Shown piece after piece: positions 9,393-17,716 of a DNA stretch of 64,000 nucleotides (position 1 is its first letter; the number at the start of each line of letters is the position of its first letter). The notes under the pieces were generated by a model. It did no database searches. It saw only the letters and a list, made by a program, of their open reading frames with translations, and had not been told where the DNA came from. This DNA comes from Streptococcus catagoni (GTDB lineage: Bacteria; Bacillota; Bacilli; Lactobacillales; Streptococcaceae): NCBI RefSeq assembly GCF_011421425.1, contig NZ_WPCW01000002.1, positions 233,554 to 297,553 on the forward strand, in the 5' to 3' direction. Made by a program: the position numbers and the translations under genes.

Positions 9393-10106
9393 ATGGCAGA
9401 TAATCGGATGACTTATAGTATTGATTCAAACATGCAATTCCCATTGGTAGAGGTAAGCTTGGAAGCTGGGGAATCCATTTACCTCCAGCCAGGAAGTATG
9501 GTTTATCATTCACCAGGGGTTCAATTAAATACAAAACTAAATGCTAAGGGATCAGGTTTGGGAAAACTTGTAGGAGCCATTGGTCGGTCTATGGTTTCAG
9601 GAGAATCAATGTTTATTACCCAGGCGGTTTCAACTTCTGATTCTTGTAAGATCGCCTTGGCACCTTCAGCGCCAGGACAAGTGCTTGCGCTTGATCTAGG
9701 AGAAGAGCAGTACCGTTTAAATGACGGCGCTTTTCTTGCCTTAGATGGCTCAGCTCAGTATAGTATGCAAAGACAAAGTGTTGGTAAGGCGGTCTTTGGT
9801 GGACAAGGAGGACTCTTTGTTATGTCTACACATGGACAAGGGACCTTGCTTGTTAATGCCTTTGGTTCCATCAAAAAAATTAGCCTGCACGATGAACAAA
9901 TAACAATTGATAACGAACATGTTATTGCTTGGAGTCAGGATTTGCACTATGATATTCACTTAGAAAATGGTTTGATGCAATCTTTCGGAACAGGAGAAGG
10001 GATTGTTAATACCTTTGACGGAACAGGTGATATCTATGTGCAAAGTCTAAACATCAAAGAATTTGTCAGAGTTTTACAGCCTTATATTAAAACAGGTGGT
10101 AATTAA
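9393..10106 (+). CDS. AIM24/TIGR00266-family protein
   Basis: A 237-residue soluble protein of the AIM24 (TIGR00266) beta-sandwich family, whose bacterial function is unknown. Glycine-rich beta repeats such as LQPGSMVYHSPGV, GSGLGKLVGAIGRSMVSGES and GQGGLFVMSTHGQGTLLVNAFG are typical. No signal peptide or membrane helix is seen. Start chosen at ATG 9393 behind AAAGGAG. The next downstream reading frame is a tiny membrane peptide; whether they share a transcript is unclear. Confidence 0.8.
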   Translation: MADNRMTYSIDSNMQFPLVEVSLEAGESIYLQPGSMVYHSPGVQLNTKLNAKGSGLGKLVGAIGRSMVSGESMFITQAVSTSDSCKIALAPSAPGQVLALDLGEEQYRLNDGAFLALDGSAQYSMQRQSVGKAVFGGQGGLFVMSTHGQGTLLVNAFGSIKKISLHDEQITIDNEHVIAWSQDLHYDIHLENGLMQSFGTGEGIVNTFDGTGDIYVQSLNIKEFVRVLQPYIKTGGN

Positions 10107-10224
10107 GCTGATAGTCCATTAGCCAAACAAGTGTCAATTCCTTGTAAGAATGAAGTTTGGACTTAGCTGAATTCCTCACTTGTTTACAATTTTTTTCAAT
10201 GAATAGGACAAGGAGATTAGGGCT

Positions 10225-10320
10225 ATGCTTAAACTGATCGGTATCTGGTTAATAAGCTTTTTCATACTGACTATTCTAGGGGTTATTGCTATAGGCATTA
10301 AGGATCAATTAAAAAAATAA
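10225..10320 (+). CDS. 31-residue single-pass membrane peptide
   Basis: Reads MLKLIGIWLISFFILTILGV, then IAIGIKDQLKK and a TAA stop. Residues 3-24 form one hydrophobic helix, flanked by lysines at the C-terminus. An AAGGAG ribosome site (10210-10215) is 9 bp upstream, which is ideal. Too short for default gene callers. No family recognised. It could be a small stress or regulatory membrane peptide; a chance frame with such a perfect ribosome site and helix is less likely. Confidence 0.5.
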   Translation: MLKLIGIWLISFFILTILGVIAIGIKDQLKK

Positions 10321-10415
10321 AGGGTTTGAAAACAGACAAGAAAGGTAAAATAAGCCCTGCTTTTTCTATGAAATCGGATTTTATGGCTCAAGACCATAAA
10401 ATATATTCTAAAGTA

Positions 10416-10424
10416 TGCTATAAT
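10416..10424 (+). promoter_or_regulatory. Extended -10 promoter of gltX
   Basis: TGCTATAAT with a perfect TATAAT at 10419-10424. A long leader of about 125 nt follows. A second weaker promoter (TTGCTT at 10502-10507, 16 bp, TATAAC at 10524-10529) lies nearer the gene. Confidence 0.6.
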
Positions 10425-10476
10425 AGTGATGATTTCAATTGAAAGATTGAGTGCAATTATCAAAGTAAGATAAGCC

Positions 10477-10513
10477 AAAACAAGCTCAAGTAGGCCATTT
10501 GTTGCTTGTTTTT
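10477..10513 (+). terminator. Terminator-like hairpin inside the gltX leader
   Basis: AAAACAAGC (10477-10485) pairs with GCTTGTTTT (10504-10512), with an 18-nt loop and a T run. It lies downstream of the extended -10 promoter and upstream of gltX, so it could act as an attenuator. A chance hairpin is possible because the stem is A/T heavy. Confidence 0.4.
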
Positions 10514-10555
10514 AGATGATTGTTATAACTTGTAAATTCTAAGAGGAGAACAGGA

Positions 10556-12001
10556 ATGTCTAAACCAATTCGTGTGCGCTATGCACCAAGTCCAACTGGA
10601 CTTTTACATATCGGTAATGCCCGTACCGCACTTTTCAATTATCTTTATGCCCGCCATCATGGTGGTGACTTTATTATCCGTATTGAAGATACTGACCGCA
10701 AACGTCATGTGGAAGACGGGGAACGATCACAGCTTGAAAATCTTAGATGGCTGGGTATGGATTGGGACGAAAGTCCAGAAACACATGGAAACTACCGTCA
10801 GTCTGAACGCCTAGAACTTTATCAAGAACATATTGACAGTTTGCTTGAAAAAGGCCTTGCCTACAAGTCCTATGTGACTGAAGAAGAATTGGCAGCTGAG
10901 CGTGAGCGTCAGGAAGCAGCTGGTGAAACGCCTCGTTACATCAATGAATTTATGGGAATGTCTGAAGCTGAAAAAGAAGCTTATATTTCTGAACGTGAAG
11001 CTCAAGGTATCATTCCAACCGTTCGTTTAAAAGTCAATGAAAAAGCCATTTACAAATGGACCGATATGGTTAAGGGTGACATTGAATTTGAAGGTGGCAA
11101 TATCGGTGGTGATTGGGTTATCCAGAAAAAAGACGGCTACCCAACTTACAACTTTGCAGTGGTGGTTGATGACCATGATATGCAAATTTCTCATGTCATT
11201 CGAGGAGATGACCATATTGCCAATACGCCTAAACAGTTGATGGTCTATGAAGCACTTGGCTGGCAAGCACCAGAATTTGGTCATATGACCTTGATCATCA
11301 ATTCAGAGACTGGGAAAAAATTGTCTAAACGTGATACCAATACCCTTCAATTTATTGAAGATTACCGTAAAAAAGGCTATCTTTCAGAAGCAGTCTTTAA
11401 CTTCATTGCGCTTCTCGGTTGGAATCCTGGCGGTGAGGATGAAATCTTTTCTCGTGAGCAGTTAATTGACCTCTTTGATGAAAATCGTTTAAGCAAATCT
11501 CCAGCTGCCTTTGACCAAAAGAAAATGGATTGGATGAGCAACGAATACCTCAAGAATGCTGATTTTGAAATAGTATTTGCTCTTTGCAAACCTTTCTTGA
11601 AAGGAGCAGGGCGATTAAACGAAAAAGCAGAAAAACTAGTGGAACTTTATCAACCACAATTAAAATCAGCAGATGAAATTGTGCCACTGACTGACCTATT
11701 CTTCTCAGATTTCCCAGAATTAACAGAGGCTGAAAAAGAAGTGATGGCCGGCGAAACCGTGCCAACTGTTCTTAAAGCCTTTAAAGAAAAATTGGAAGCA
11801 ATGACTGAGGAAGATTTCCAACCAGAAAATATTTTCCCACAAATCAAAGCTGTTCAAAAAGAAACAGGTATAAAGGGCAAGAACCTATTCATGCCAATCA
11901 GAATAGCTGTTTCAGGAGAAATGCATGGGCCAGATCTTCCTAACACTATCTATCTTTTAGGACGTGAAAAATCGATTGAGCATTTGAATAATATGTTGTA
12001 A
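10556..12001 (+). CDS. gltX: Glutamate--tRNA ligase
   Basis: Charges tRNA-Glu (and in streptococci also tRNA-Gln, which is then amidated by GatCAB). Class I synthetase of 481 residues. The HIGH motif appears as HIGN in [15 protein letters not shown] (about residues 9-23) and the KMSKS motif as KLSKRD (about residue 255). The C-terminal anticodon-binding region is complete. AGAGGAG ribosome site before the ATG. Single gene, closed by a strong hairpin which is also the landing site of the group II intron. Confidence 0.97.
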   Translation: MSKPIRVRYAPSPTGLLHIGNARTALFNYLYARHHGGDFIIRIEDTDRKRHVEDGERSQLENLRWLGMDWDESPETHGNYRQSERLELYQEHIDSLLEKGLAYKSYVTEEELAAERERQEAAGETPRYINEFMGMSEAEKEAYISEREAQGIIPTVRLKVNEKAIYKWTDMVKGDIEFEGGNIGGDWVIQKKDGYPTYNFAVVVDDHDMQISHVIRGDDHIANTPKQLMVYEALGWQAPEFGHMTLIINSETGKKLSKRDTNTLQFIEDYRKKGYLSEAVFNFIALLGWNPGGEDEIFSREQLIDLFDENRLSKSPAAFDQKKMDWMSNEYLKNADFEIVFALCKPFLKGAGRLNEKAEKLVELYQPQLKSADEIVPLTDLFFSDFPELTEAEKEVMAGETVPTVLKAFKEKLEAMTEEDFQPENIFPQIKAVQKETGIKGKNLFMPIRIAVSGEMHGPDLPNTIYLLGREKSIEHLNNML

Positions 12002-12005
12002 TGTG

Positions 12006-12036
12006 AAGCACTTTTGGATTTCCAAAAGTGCTTTTT
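12006..12036 (+). terminator. Terminator of gltX (intron landing site)
   Basis: AAGCACTTTTGG (12006-12017), loop ATTT, CCAAAAGTGCTT (12022-12033), T run to 12036. A perfect 12-bp stem. The group II intron begins 2 bp further on. Confidence 0.92.
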
Positions 12037-12553
12037 AAGTACGACAGGCATGTTGTACATCTGAGGTGAGAGTCCTCCGTTGGCACCCGCTACCGGTGAA
12101 CCCAATAGCGACCCCCAAGCCTGACTATCGTGAGGTAGCGGGGAAAGGAAGAGAGAGCGAAATCGTGGCTCTACGAATAGAAAGGTGATATCAAGGCCTA
12201 TATAGCGGATGATGAGGCTTGAAACTCTAAAGTCCAAAAAGGTAGTCGTAACCTATAGTCGTAAATCATGAGAGTAAACGAGGAAAGATGTACACCTTAT
12301 CCTGTGAGGTCTCATGAGCGTTCTAGACGTAGTAAGAATGAATCATGAGAAGTCAGCCGATGCCATAGTAGCGATGAAACTTCTGTAATGGAAGTAGAGT
12401 GAAGGGCTAAACAATTAACCGAAGGCTACCTACTTCACTTGTGTCTGTACAACTAGCGGTCTGATAGAACAGGGTGCGGTCGCGTATTGACTAGAGGAAA
12501 GTTCACTAATATAAGATGTCCCTCAGACACCGAAATAAGAAAGGAATACGCAC

Positions 12554-13258
12554 ATGTCAGAATTACTAGATAATATCCTATCTCGGTCCAATATGTTTGA
12601 AGCCTACAATCAAGTGAAAGCTAACAAAGGCTCAGCTGGAATTGATGGCATCACAATTGATGACATAGAAGACTATCTCCGCCAACACTGGCGACCAACC
12701 AAGGAATTGATAAAACAGAGGAAATACAAAGCTCAACCAGTCCTGCGAGTTGAAATCCCTAAACCCAATGGAGGCGTCCGTCAGCTTGGGATTCCGACAG
12801 TGATGGATAGGATAATCCAATATCAATATGACCAAGACCAAGATTGTGAGACCAGGTAAACTGAAGTATCTAGGATTTGGGTTCTGTAAGTCAGCAGAGG
12901 GGTGGAAAAGTCGTCCACATCAGACAGTGTACAGAGTTTCAAGAGAAAGCTCAAGAAACTTACCACACGCAAATGGAGTATTGACTTAGATAGCCGTATT
13001 GAGAAATTCAATTGGCTTATCCGTGGGTGGATAAACTATTTCTCACTAACCCATATGAAGACAGTGATGTCAGAAATAGATGAAAGGTTGAGGACACGAG
13101 TTAGGGTTATTATCTGGAAACAATGGAAGAAGAAATCTAAGCGACTTTGGGGACTTCTTAAATTAGGAGTTCCGAAATGGATAGCAGATAAAGTATCTGG
13201 ATGGGGCGACCATTATCAATTAGTAGCTCAAAAGTCAGTTCTAAAACGAGCTATATAA
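12554..13258 (+). pseudogene. Group II intron maturase/reverse transcriptase, deleted and frameshifted
   Basis: The N-terminal 90 or so residues (MSELLDNILSRSNMFEAYNQ, then NKGSAGIDG and IPTVMDRIIQ) are the start of an LtrA-type reverse transcriptase. The text then jumps to KIVRPGKLKYLGFGF, which belongs to the end of the RT domain, so about 190 residues including the catalytic YADD region are gone. The junction lies near 12,825-12,840, where the repeated GACCAA suggests slippage or recombination at a short repeat. A second lesion, a one-base loss near 12,925, shifts the maturase X domain (SVQSFKRKLKKLTTRKWSID onward) into another frame. No retromobility can come from this copy. Confidence 0.9.
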
Positions 13259-13336
13259 AAATCAGTCCTCGCAAAACGGGGACTGATTTCTTGCTTGGAT
13301 TACTACTTAGAACGACATGCGTTAAAAGTTAATTGA

Positions 13337-13401
13337 ACCGCCGTGTGCCGAACGGCACGCACGGTGGTGTGAGAGGGGTTAGAAATTAGCCCCTACTCGA
13401 T
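13337..13401 (+). ncRNA. Catalytic domains V and VI of the group II intron
   Basis: Domain V folds as ACCGCCGTG / CACGGTGGT, a 2-nt CG bulge, TGCC / GGCA and a GAAC tetraloop (13337-13368), which is the textbook shape. Domain VI pairs GAG-A-GGGG with CCCC-T-CTC, leaving A13395 unpaired as the branch point. Confidence 0.85.
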
Positions 13402-13784
13402 TCTTAAAAAAACAACAAAAAAACAAAACAAGTCCATTTAACAGAAACGTTTCTTTGTCTTAGAGGAGATCTTAAAGAGACAGGATTGGCAGCCCTAGCA
13501 GCAAGAAGAAAAAGGCCTTGTTGCCAGACTTGTCATGCTATTTTTCTATTTTTCGACAAAAAATAACTTTTGACATTTGACGCTATAACTTAGTGTGATA
13601 GACTTAAAAGGTCAAAAAGAAAGCTTCTGCTTCAATAGAGGATTTAAAAACCGCATTTCAATCAAGATCTTTATTTTTTTCTAAGATTTTGAGAAAAGTC
13701 AAAAGCATTCCTTTTTGTTATCAAATAGACTTACCCTTTCTAGGAAAAAATGTGCTAAAATAAAAAGGCTAGAAAGGATGACAT
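13402..13784 (+). other. Gap between the intron and fasB
   Basis: No gene seen. It contains a perfect 12-bp palindrome AGAAACGTTTCT (13443-13454) of the kind used by LacI-family repressors, a TTGACA (13570-13575) without a convincing -10, and the probable fasBCA promoter, an extended -10 TGCTAAAAT at 13753-13761. Confidence 0.5.
13753..13761 (+). promoter_or_regulatory. Extended -10 promoter of fasBCA
   Basis: TGCTAAAAT, 24 bp before the fasB start. No strong -35. Confidence 0.45.
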
Positions 13785-15140
13785 ATGGAACTATTTGGCT
13801 TTGTTTGTTTTTCCCTCTCAATTATCATTTATTATTGGTCAGAGATTCGGATTTTTTCGTTTTTATCAGATGTTCGTCTGCCGATTTGGAAGAAATTCTT
13901 TATTATTTCGGCAGCCATATTCTTGAACCAAGTTCATTTTTTGACCCCTTTACTAATTGATCCTTTCCTATTTCTATTAGTACTTGGACTTGAAAAAAGA
14001 AAATTGTTTTCCATTCAATCCTTCTTCTTAGCCTTTTTGCCAAGTGTTTTTATGGATCTGTTTTCCCGTTTTTTAATGACCAGTATTATTCCTTTCTTAG
14101 CCCCATCGCATTACATCAATTTAAATACGGCAGTCCTTAATATTCTGGCCTACCTCTTTGTTTATCCCTGTTTTGCCTTGATGAATTATATGGTTGGAAA
14201 GGAATATAAGCTTATCTTTTCATCAGGTCCCACCCAGAGGGCCACAAATTTCTATACCATTTTTTCTATTTTTATTATCACCTACTATGTGGATATTTTT
14301 TTGATTCTAGGCTTTGATGATCCCTTTTTACATTTTCTGCATTACAATGAACCAGCAGATACTGTCGCATCCTATCGTAGTCTTTTCTTAGTCTTAAACT
14401 TTCTTTTCCTGTTTTTGTTTTCTTATTTCAATCGCAAATCAAAAGCTTATCTAGAAAGTGAACTGAAAAAGGAGCAGGAGGACTACATCACCAATTTAGA
14501 GCTTTATGGCAATCATCTAGAACAGCTCTATAAAGATGTCAAATTGTTCCAGGAAGGCTATGTCAAATGCTTAAATCATTTAGGAGAAACCATTGAAAAA
14601 GGTGATATCAAAGGCATTCAGTCTCTGTATAATCAAATAGTAGAAAAGTCCAATATCTATTGGGACGACAAGCACTACAACATTTCAAAATTAAGTGTTA
14701 TTGGGATTTCTCCCATCAAGAGTCTGCTTTCAGCTAAGATTATCGAAGCTGAGAAAGTAGGAATTGAAACTATGGTAGAGGTTCCTGATACCATTAGTGA
14801 ATCTTTGATTCCAGAATTGGATCTGGTCTTACTCTTATCTATTTTTTGTGATAATGCTATTGAGGCCTGCTCAGAATTAGAAAATCCTAAGATAGCTCTT
14901 GCTTACTTCTTACTTGAAGGCAAGCATGTTTTTGTTGTGACAAACTCAACTAAGGAAGAAAAAATAAATATCTCAAAAATCTTTACAGAAGGCTATTCTT
15001 CCAAAGGAGATGCGCGTGGGATAGGACTATCCAATGCAAGATTAATTTTGCAGAAATACTCTCAAGTTACCTTACAAACTAAAAGTGAAAACTATACTTT
15101 TAGTCAAACCTTAACAATTTCACCATCAAAAGGAGTATAA
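13785..15140 (+). CDS. fasB: FasB, HPK10-type sensor lacking the phospho-accepting histidine
   Basis: Membrane sensor of the Fas virulence system. Residues 1-215 form about six helices; a coiled linker and an HPK10 kinase region (about 225-451) follow. The ATP-binding boxes are intact: N-box D356-N357-AIEAC and G-box R411-GIGLSN. Where sister FasC has the His box KHDSEN, FasB reads QEGYVK with Glu257 at the His position, so autophosphorylation on itself looks impossible. ATG at 13785 has an AAAGGA site 7 bp upstream. The stop directly abuts the fasC ATG, so the genes are coupled. Likely work: supply the ATP-binding half to a FasB-FasC heterodimer. Confidence 0.9.
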   Translation: MELFGFVCFSLSIIIYYWSEIRIFSFLSDVRLPIWKKFFIISAAIFLNQVHFLTPLLIDPFLFLLVLGLEKRKLFSIQSFFLAFLPSVFMDLFSRFLMTSIIPFLAPSHYINLNTAVLNILAYLFVYPCFALMNYMVGKEYKLIFSSGPTQRATNFYTIFSIFIITYYVDIFLILGFDDPFLHFLHYNEPADTVASYRSLFLVLNFLFLFLFSYFNRKSKAYLESELKKEQEDYITNLELYGNHLEQLYKDVKLFQEGYVKCLNHLGETIEKGDIKGIQSLYNQIVEKSNIYWDDKHYNISKLSVIGISPIKSLLSAKIIEAEKVGIETMVEVPDTISESLIPELDLVLLLSIFCDNAIEACSELENPKIALAYFLLEGKHVFVVTNSTKEEKINISKIFTEGYSSKGDARGIGLSNARLILQKYSQVTLQTKSENYTFSQTLTISPSKGV

Positions 15141-16448
15141 ATGGGCAAGATAGGAAGTGCTATGATCTTATATGCCATTATCTTCCTTGATATCTGGCTA
15201 CTTTTTTCAAAGTCAACAGGTATTAAGTTGAAATGGTCTAAAATTTTCCTCATAGCCTTGGTATTTGTTAGTCTAAATATCGTCTTTAATTATAGTGTTC
15301 TTTGTAATCAACTATTATTTATTCTTTTAAGTTATTTTTACTTTTCAGACAGAAAATTTGCGGAGCATATTTTCTATGGCCTGTTTTCAAATGTACTGGT
15401 AGAGACCTTGGTTAGGCTGGTCATTTTCTTTTTTTTCCCAGTACTCTTGGGATATAAAATAGGAGAGATCTACCATAATAGCACCCTGCTGATCCTTTCA
15501 TATCTTTTGGTCATCCCCTTTTTTACTTTTCTATCCTATGTTTTTAGTATTGATATCTCCTTGATTCGCTTTATCAATGAAGATATGATCAAAAAATGGG
15601 TTGTTTTCATGAATATTATCATGATATCCTACTTTTTTTCTGTACATATCATGGCCTACTTTGAAACAGACTATCATAGTCTCTACTACCAGTTTCGGCC
15701 AAAATTGATTCTAGCTTATTTACTGATTTTAATTTTTTTCATTCTGCGTTGGGATCGTTTTACCAAGGATCAGCTAGAAAAGAAACTCTTACTGGCTCAA
15801 AAAGAACGGACTGATAATCTGGAGAAGTATAATCACTATATTGAACAATTTTATAAGGATACCAGAGCCATTAAGCATGATTCAGAAAATATTATGATCA
15901 GTCTAAAAGATAGTGTTGATAGTGGTGACCTAAAAGAAATAGCTAGGGTCTATCAGACCGTCGTCAAGGAATCAGCAGCCCCAATCTTTAACCATGATTT
16001 AGGCTTTTGTGGCTTAGAAAACATCAAAGAATCTGTCATCAGAAGTCTCTTAAATTCTAAATTATTAGAGGCACAAAGCCAGGGGATTGATCTCTATATT
16101 GAAGTACCAGAAACAATAGAAGAGATTAACTTTAAATTACTGGATCTGGTGGTCGTTTTGTCTGTGCTTTTGGATACTGCTATCCACACAGCAACAGGAA
16201 GCATTAGACCCTTTATTTCCATTGCTTATTTTTATCAAGGGAATAAGCAGTGCTTTATCATTGAAAATAGTACGAAAATGAAGCAGGTTAAGATGGCAAA
16301 ACTCTTCGACCAAAAGGTTGATAACAGTCATTACCTCAATCAAAAGAGTATTTCTCGCTTGACATCAATTTTGGAAACCTATCCCAATACCAATTTTTCA
16401 ACACGTAGTAATCACTACCGCTTAAGACAAATATTAGAAATGTGGTGA
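15141..16448 (+). CDS. fasC: FasC, HPK10-type sensor with His box but lost ATP-binding boxes
   Basis: Second membrane sensor of the Fas system, 435 residues, six predicted helices in the first 200. The dimer/His box is good: K245-H246-DSEN250, matching the H-D-x-x-N pattern of AgrC-like kinases. The N-box, however, reads D345-TAIHTA (Asn to Thr at 346), and no GxGL box can be found; the matching place reads QKSISRLTS. It therefore seems able to receive phosphate but not to bind ATP well, the mirror image of FasB. ATG immediately follows the fasB stop; fasA starts 7 bp after. Confidence 0.9.
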   Translation: MGKIGSAMILYAIIFLDIWLLFSKSTGIKLKWSKIFLIALVFVSLNIVFNYSVLCNQLLFILLSYFYFSDRKFAEHIFYGLFSNVLVETLVRLVIFFFFPVLLGYKIGEIYHNSTLLILSYLLVIPFFTFLSYVFSIDISLIRFINEDMIKKWVVFMNIIMISYFFSVHIMAYFETDYHSLYYQFRPKLILAYLLILIFFILRWDRFTKDQLEKKLLLAQKERTDNLEKYNHYIEQFYKDTRAIKHDSENIMISLKDSVDSGDLKEIARVYQTVVKESAAPIFNHDLGFCGLENIKESVIRSLLNSKLLEAQSQGIDLYIEVPETIEEINFKLLDLVVVLSVLLDTAIHTATGSIRPFISIAYFYQGNKQCFIIENSTKMKQVKMAKLFDQKVDNSHYLNQKSISRLTSILETYPNTNFSTRSNHYRLRQILEMW

Positions 16449-16454
16449 GAACAT

Positions 16455-17192
16455 ATGAATATTTTTATCCTTGAAGATGATTTTATCCAGCAGACACGTA
16501 TTGAGTCTGTTATCGAAGAGATACTGACAGAAAAAGACATTAGTTGTAGCCGTCTGGAAATTTATTCCAATCCTAACAAGTTATACGAAAGTGTTCAAGA
16601 AAAGGGAAATCACCAATTGTTCTTTTTAGATATTGAAATTAAAAATGAACGAAAAAGAGGACTTGAACTAGCTTCGGACATTAGACAGTTAGACCCCAAT
16701 GCGATTATTGTCTTTGTGACCACACACTCTGAGTTGGCTCCCATTTCTTTTAAATATAAGGTCTCTGCCTTAGACTTTATTGATAAGTCTGTTGATAAGG
16801 AGCAATTCAAAGAACAGATTGCTGACTGTATCGCCTACACCTACGAAACGATGACCAAGCATGAGCCAGAGGACCTGTTCATGTTTGAAACCTCGCAAAC
16901 CAAGCTGCGCCTACCCTTTAAAGATATTTTATATTTTGCTACCTCTTCTACCCCACATAAAGTTTGTTTATGGACACAAACAGAGCGTTTGGAATTTTAC
17001 GGAAATCTTTCAGAAATCCATGATGTAGCTCCAAAACTGTTCATGTGTCACCGTTCCTATTTGATAAACCTTGAGAATGTTGTTAGAATTGATAAATTTA
17101 ATCAAATGGTCTACTTTGAAAATGGGGATTCTTGCTTGGTATCTCGTCTTAAAATGAAAACTTTAATTGAAAAGTGGGAGATACTGCAATAA
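16455..17192 (+). CDS. fasA: FasA, LytTR-type response regulator
   Basis: Response regulator of the Fas system, which in S. pyogenes works by switching on the small RNA FasX. The receiver (about residues 1-120) has the acidic pair EDD near residue 8 and the phospho-Asp in FFLDIEIKNERKRG (about residue 57), then a conserved Lys after DFI. The C-terminal LytTR DNA-binding domain spans about 145-243 (MCHRSYLINLENV is typical). 245 residues, standard for AgrA/ComE-like regulators. Its likely target, a 21-bp-spaced direct repeat, lies 15 bp after its stop codon. Confidence 0.95.
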   Translation: MNIFILEDDFIQQTRIESVIEEILTEKDISCSRLEIYSNPNKLYESVQEKGNHQLFFLDIEIKNERKRGLELASDIRQLDPNAIIVFVTTHSELAPISFKYKVSALDFIDKSVDKEQFKEQIADCIAYTYETMTKHEPEDLFMFETSQTKLRLPFKDILYFATSSTPHKVCLWTQTERLEFYGNLSEIHDVAPKLFMCHRSYLINLENVVRIDKFNQMVYFENGDSCLVSRLKMKTLIEKWEILQ

Positions 17193-17206
17193 TTTGAAAA
17201 AATCTT

Positions 17207-17237
17207 ACATTTTAGGATGAAAAACGAACATTTCAGG
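17207..17237 (+). promoter_or_regulatory. Direct repeat upstream of fasX, probable FasA (LytTR) site
   Basis: ACATTTTAGG (17207-17216) and ACATTTCAGG (17228-17237) match 9 of 10 and start exactly 21 bp apart. LytTR regulators such as ComE and AgrA bind pairs of roughly 9-bp repeats with an 11-12 bp gap. The second repeat ends 7 bp before the -35 position of the fasX promoter, fitting an activator site. Confidence 0.7.
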
Positions 17238-17267
17238 AAAAAATCAGCTTTGAAGTAAAATTTCAGT

Positions 17268-17273
17268 TATAAT
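17268..17273 (+). promoter_or_regulatory. -10 of the fasX promoter
   Basis: Perfect TATAAT; the -35 position (17245-17250, CAGCTT) is poor, as expected for an activator-dependent promoter. Confidence 0.7.
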
Positions 17274-17279
17274 CATATG

Positions 17280-17487
17280 TATAAATAAAGACCTCACACG
17301 TTTCAGCTGTAAGGAGGGTCAATCCCCAACTCAATCAAAATATTGTTTTCTCTCTCTCTCCATAAACAAATAGTATTTTTGATATGATCGCTCACTTTAC
17401 TGATCGTGATTTCAGTTGTCTTTGTTTGGATATCATTTTAACTGAGATTTTTCAGTTAAGTGGCCCAGTTTAGTCTGGGTCTTTTTT
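17280..17487 (+). ncRNA. fasX: FasX regulatory small RNA
   Basis: The promoter and terminator delimit a transcript of about 208 nt between fasA and rnpA, the same size and place as the roughly 205-nt FasX of S. pyogenes, which pairs with target mRNAs (for example stabilising streptokinase mRNA). No coding frame of note. The 3' part folds as TTAACTGA/TCAGTTAA (17438-17459) followed by the terminator GGCCCAG/CTGGGTC and six T (17462-17487). The exact 5' end is inferred from the -10. Confidence 0.8.
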
Positions 17488-17656
17488 GTGAGATTTTTAG
17501 GCTTGCAGTATGACAATTAAAAACAGTCTAATCTGCCCTGCCTTATAAGTAAGAGCAGAAGGCCCCAATTCTAGCTTCTAAGAGACTTATTGTGCATCCA
17601 TTTAAAAGTAGGCAAAGGGACTTCTTGATCTGCTTTAGGGCCTAAATCTGTAAAGC

Positions 17657-17686
17657 TTGAGGCTTTTTCCTATTTTGTGGTATAAT
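17657..17686 (+). promoter_or_regulatory. Promoter of rnpA-yidC-jag
   Basis: TTGAGG (17657-17662), 18 bp, TATAAT (17681-17686) with an extended TG. 31 bp before rnpA. The stretch 17,488-17,656 shows nothing else I recognise. Confidence 0.65.
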
Positions 17687-17716
17687 GGTGATAATTTAGA
17701 TAGTTGGAGTTAAATT

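Larger units (their letters stand above)
12039..13401 (+). mobile_element. Group II intron, IIC-like, internally deleted
   Basis: The 5' end GTACGAC resembles the GUGYG consensus start, and the 3' end is fixed by domains V and VI. Domain VI (13371-13398) has a bulged A at 13395, exactly 7 nt from the predicted end GAT at 13401. Domain V has a CGC in its basal stem. In known IIC introns the catalytic triad is CGC and insertion is just behind Rho-independent terminators; here the element starts 2 bp after the gltX terminator. The RNA parts look complete, so it may still splice with help in trans, but its maturase is broken. Exons would rejoin as TTTTTAA|TCTTAAAA. End points are my inference from structure. 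Confidence 0.85.

Noticed and set aside
10425..10555. T-box riboswitch in the gltX leader
   Set aside because: No T-box core sequence; only a simple hairpin with a T run.
13443..13454. The palindrome AGAAACGTTTCT as a CcpA cre box
   Set aside because: Outside the central AANCGNT core it does not fit the cre consensus; it is called a LacI-like palindrome instead.
13715..13960. Alternative frame at the fasB start giving 81 residues
   Set aside because: It is a frame shadow over fasB and ends early; the fasB frame has the correct ribosome spacing and homology-like membrane helices.
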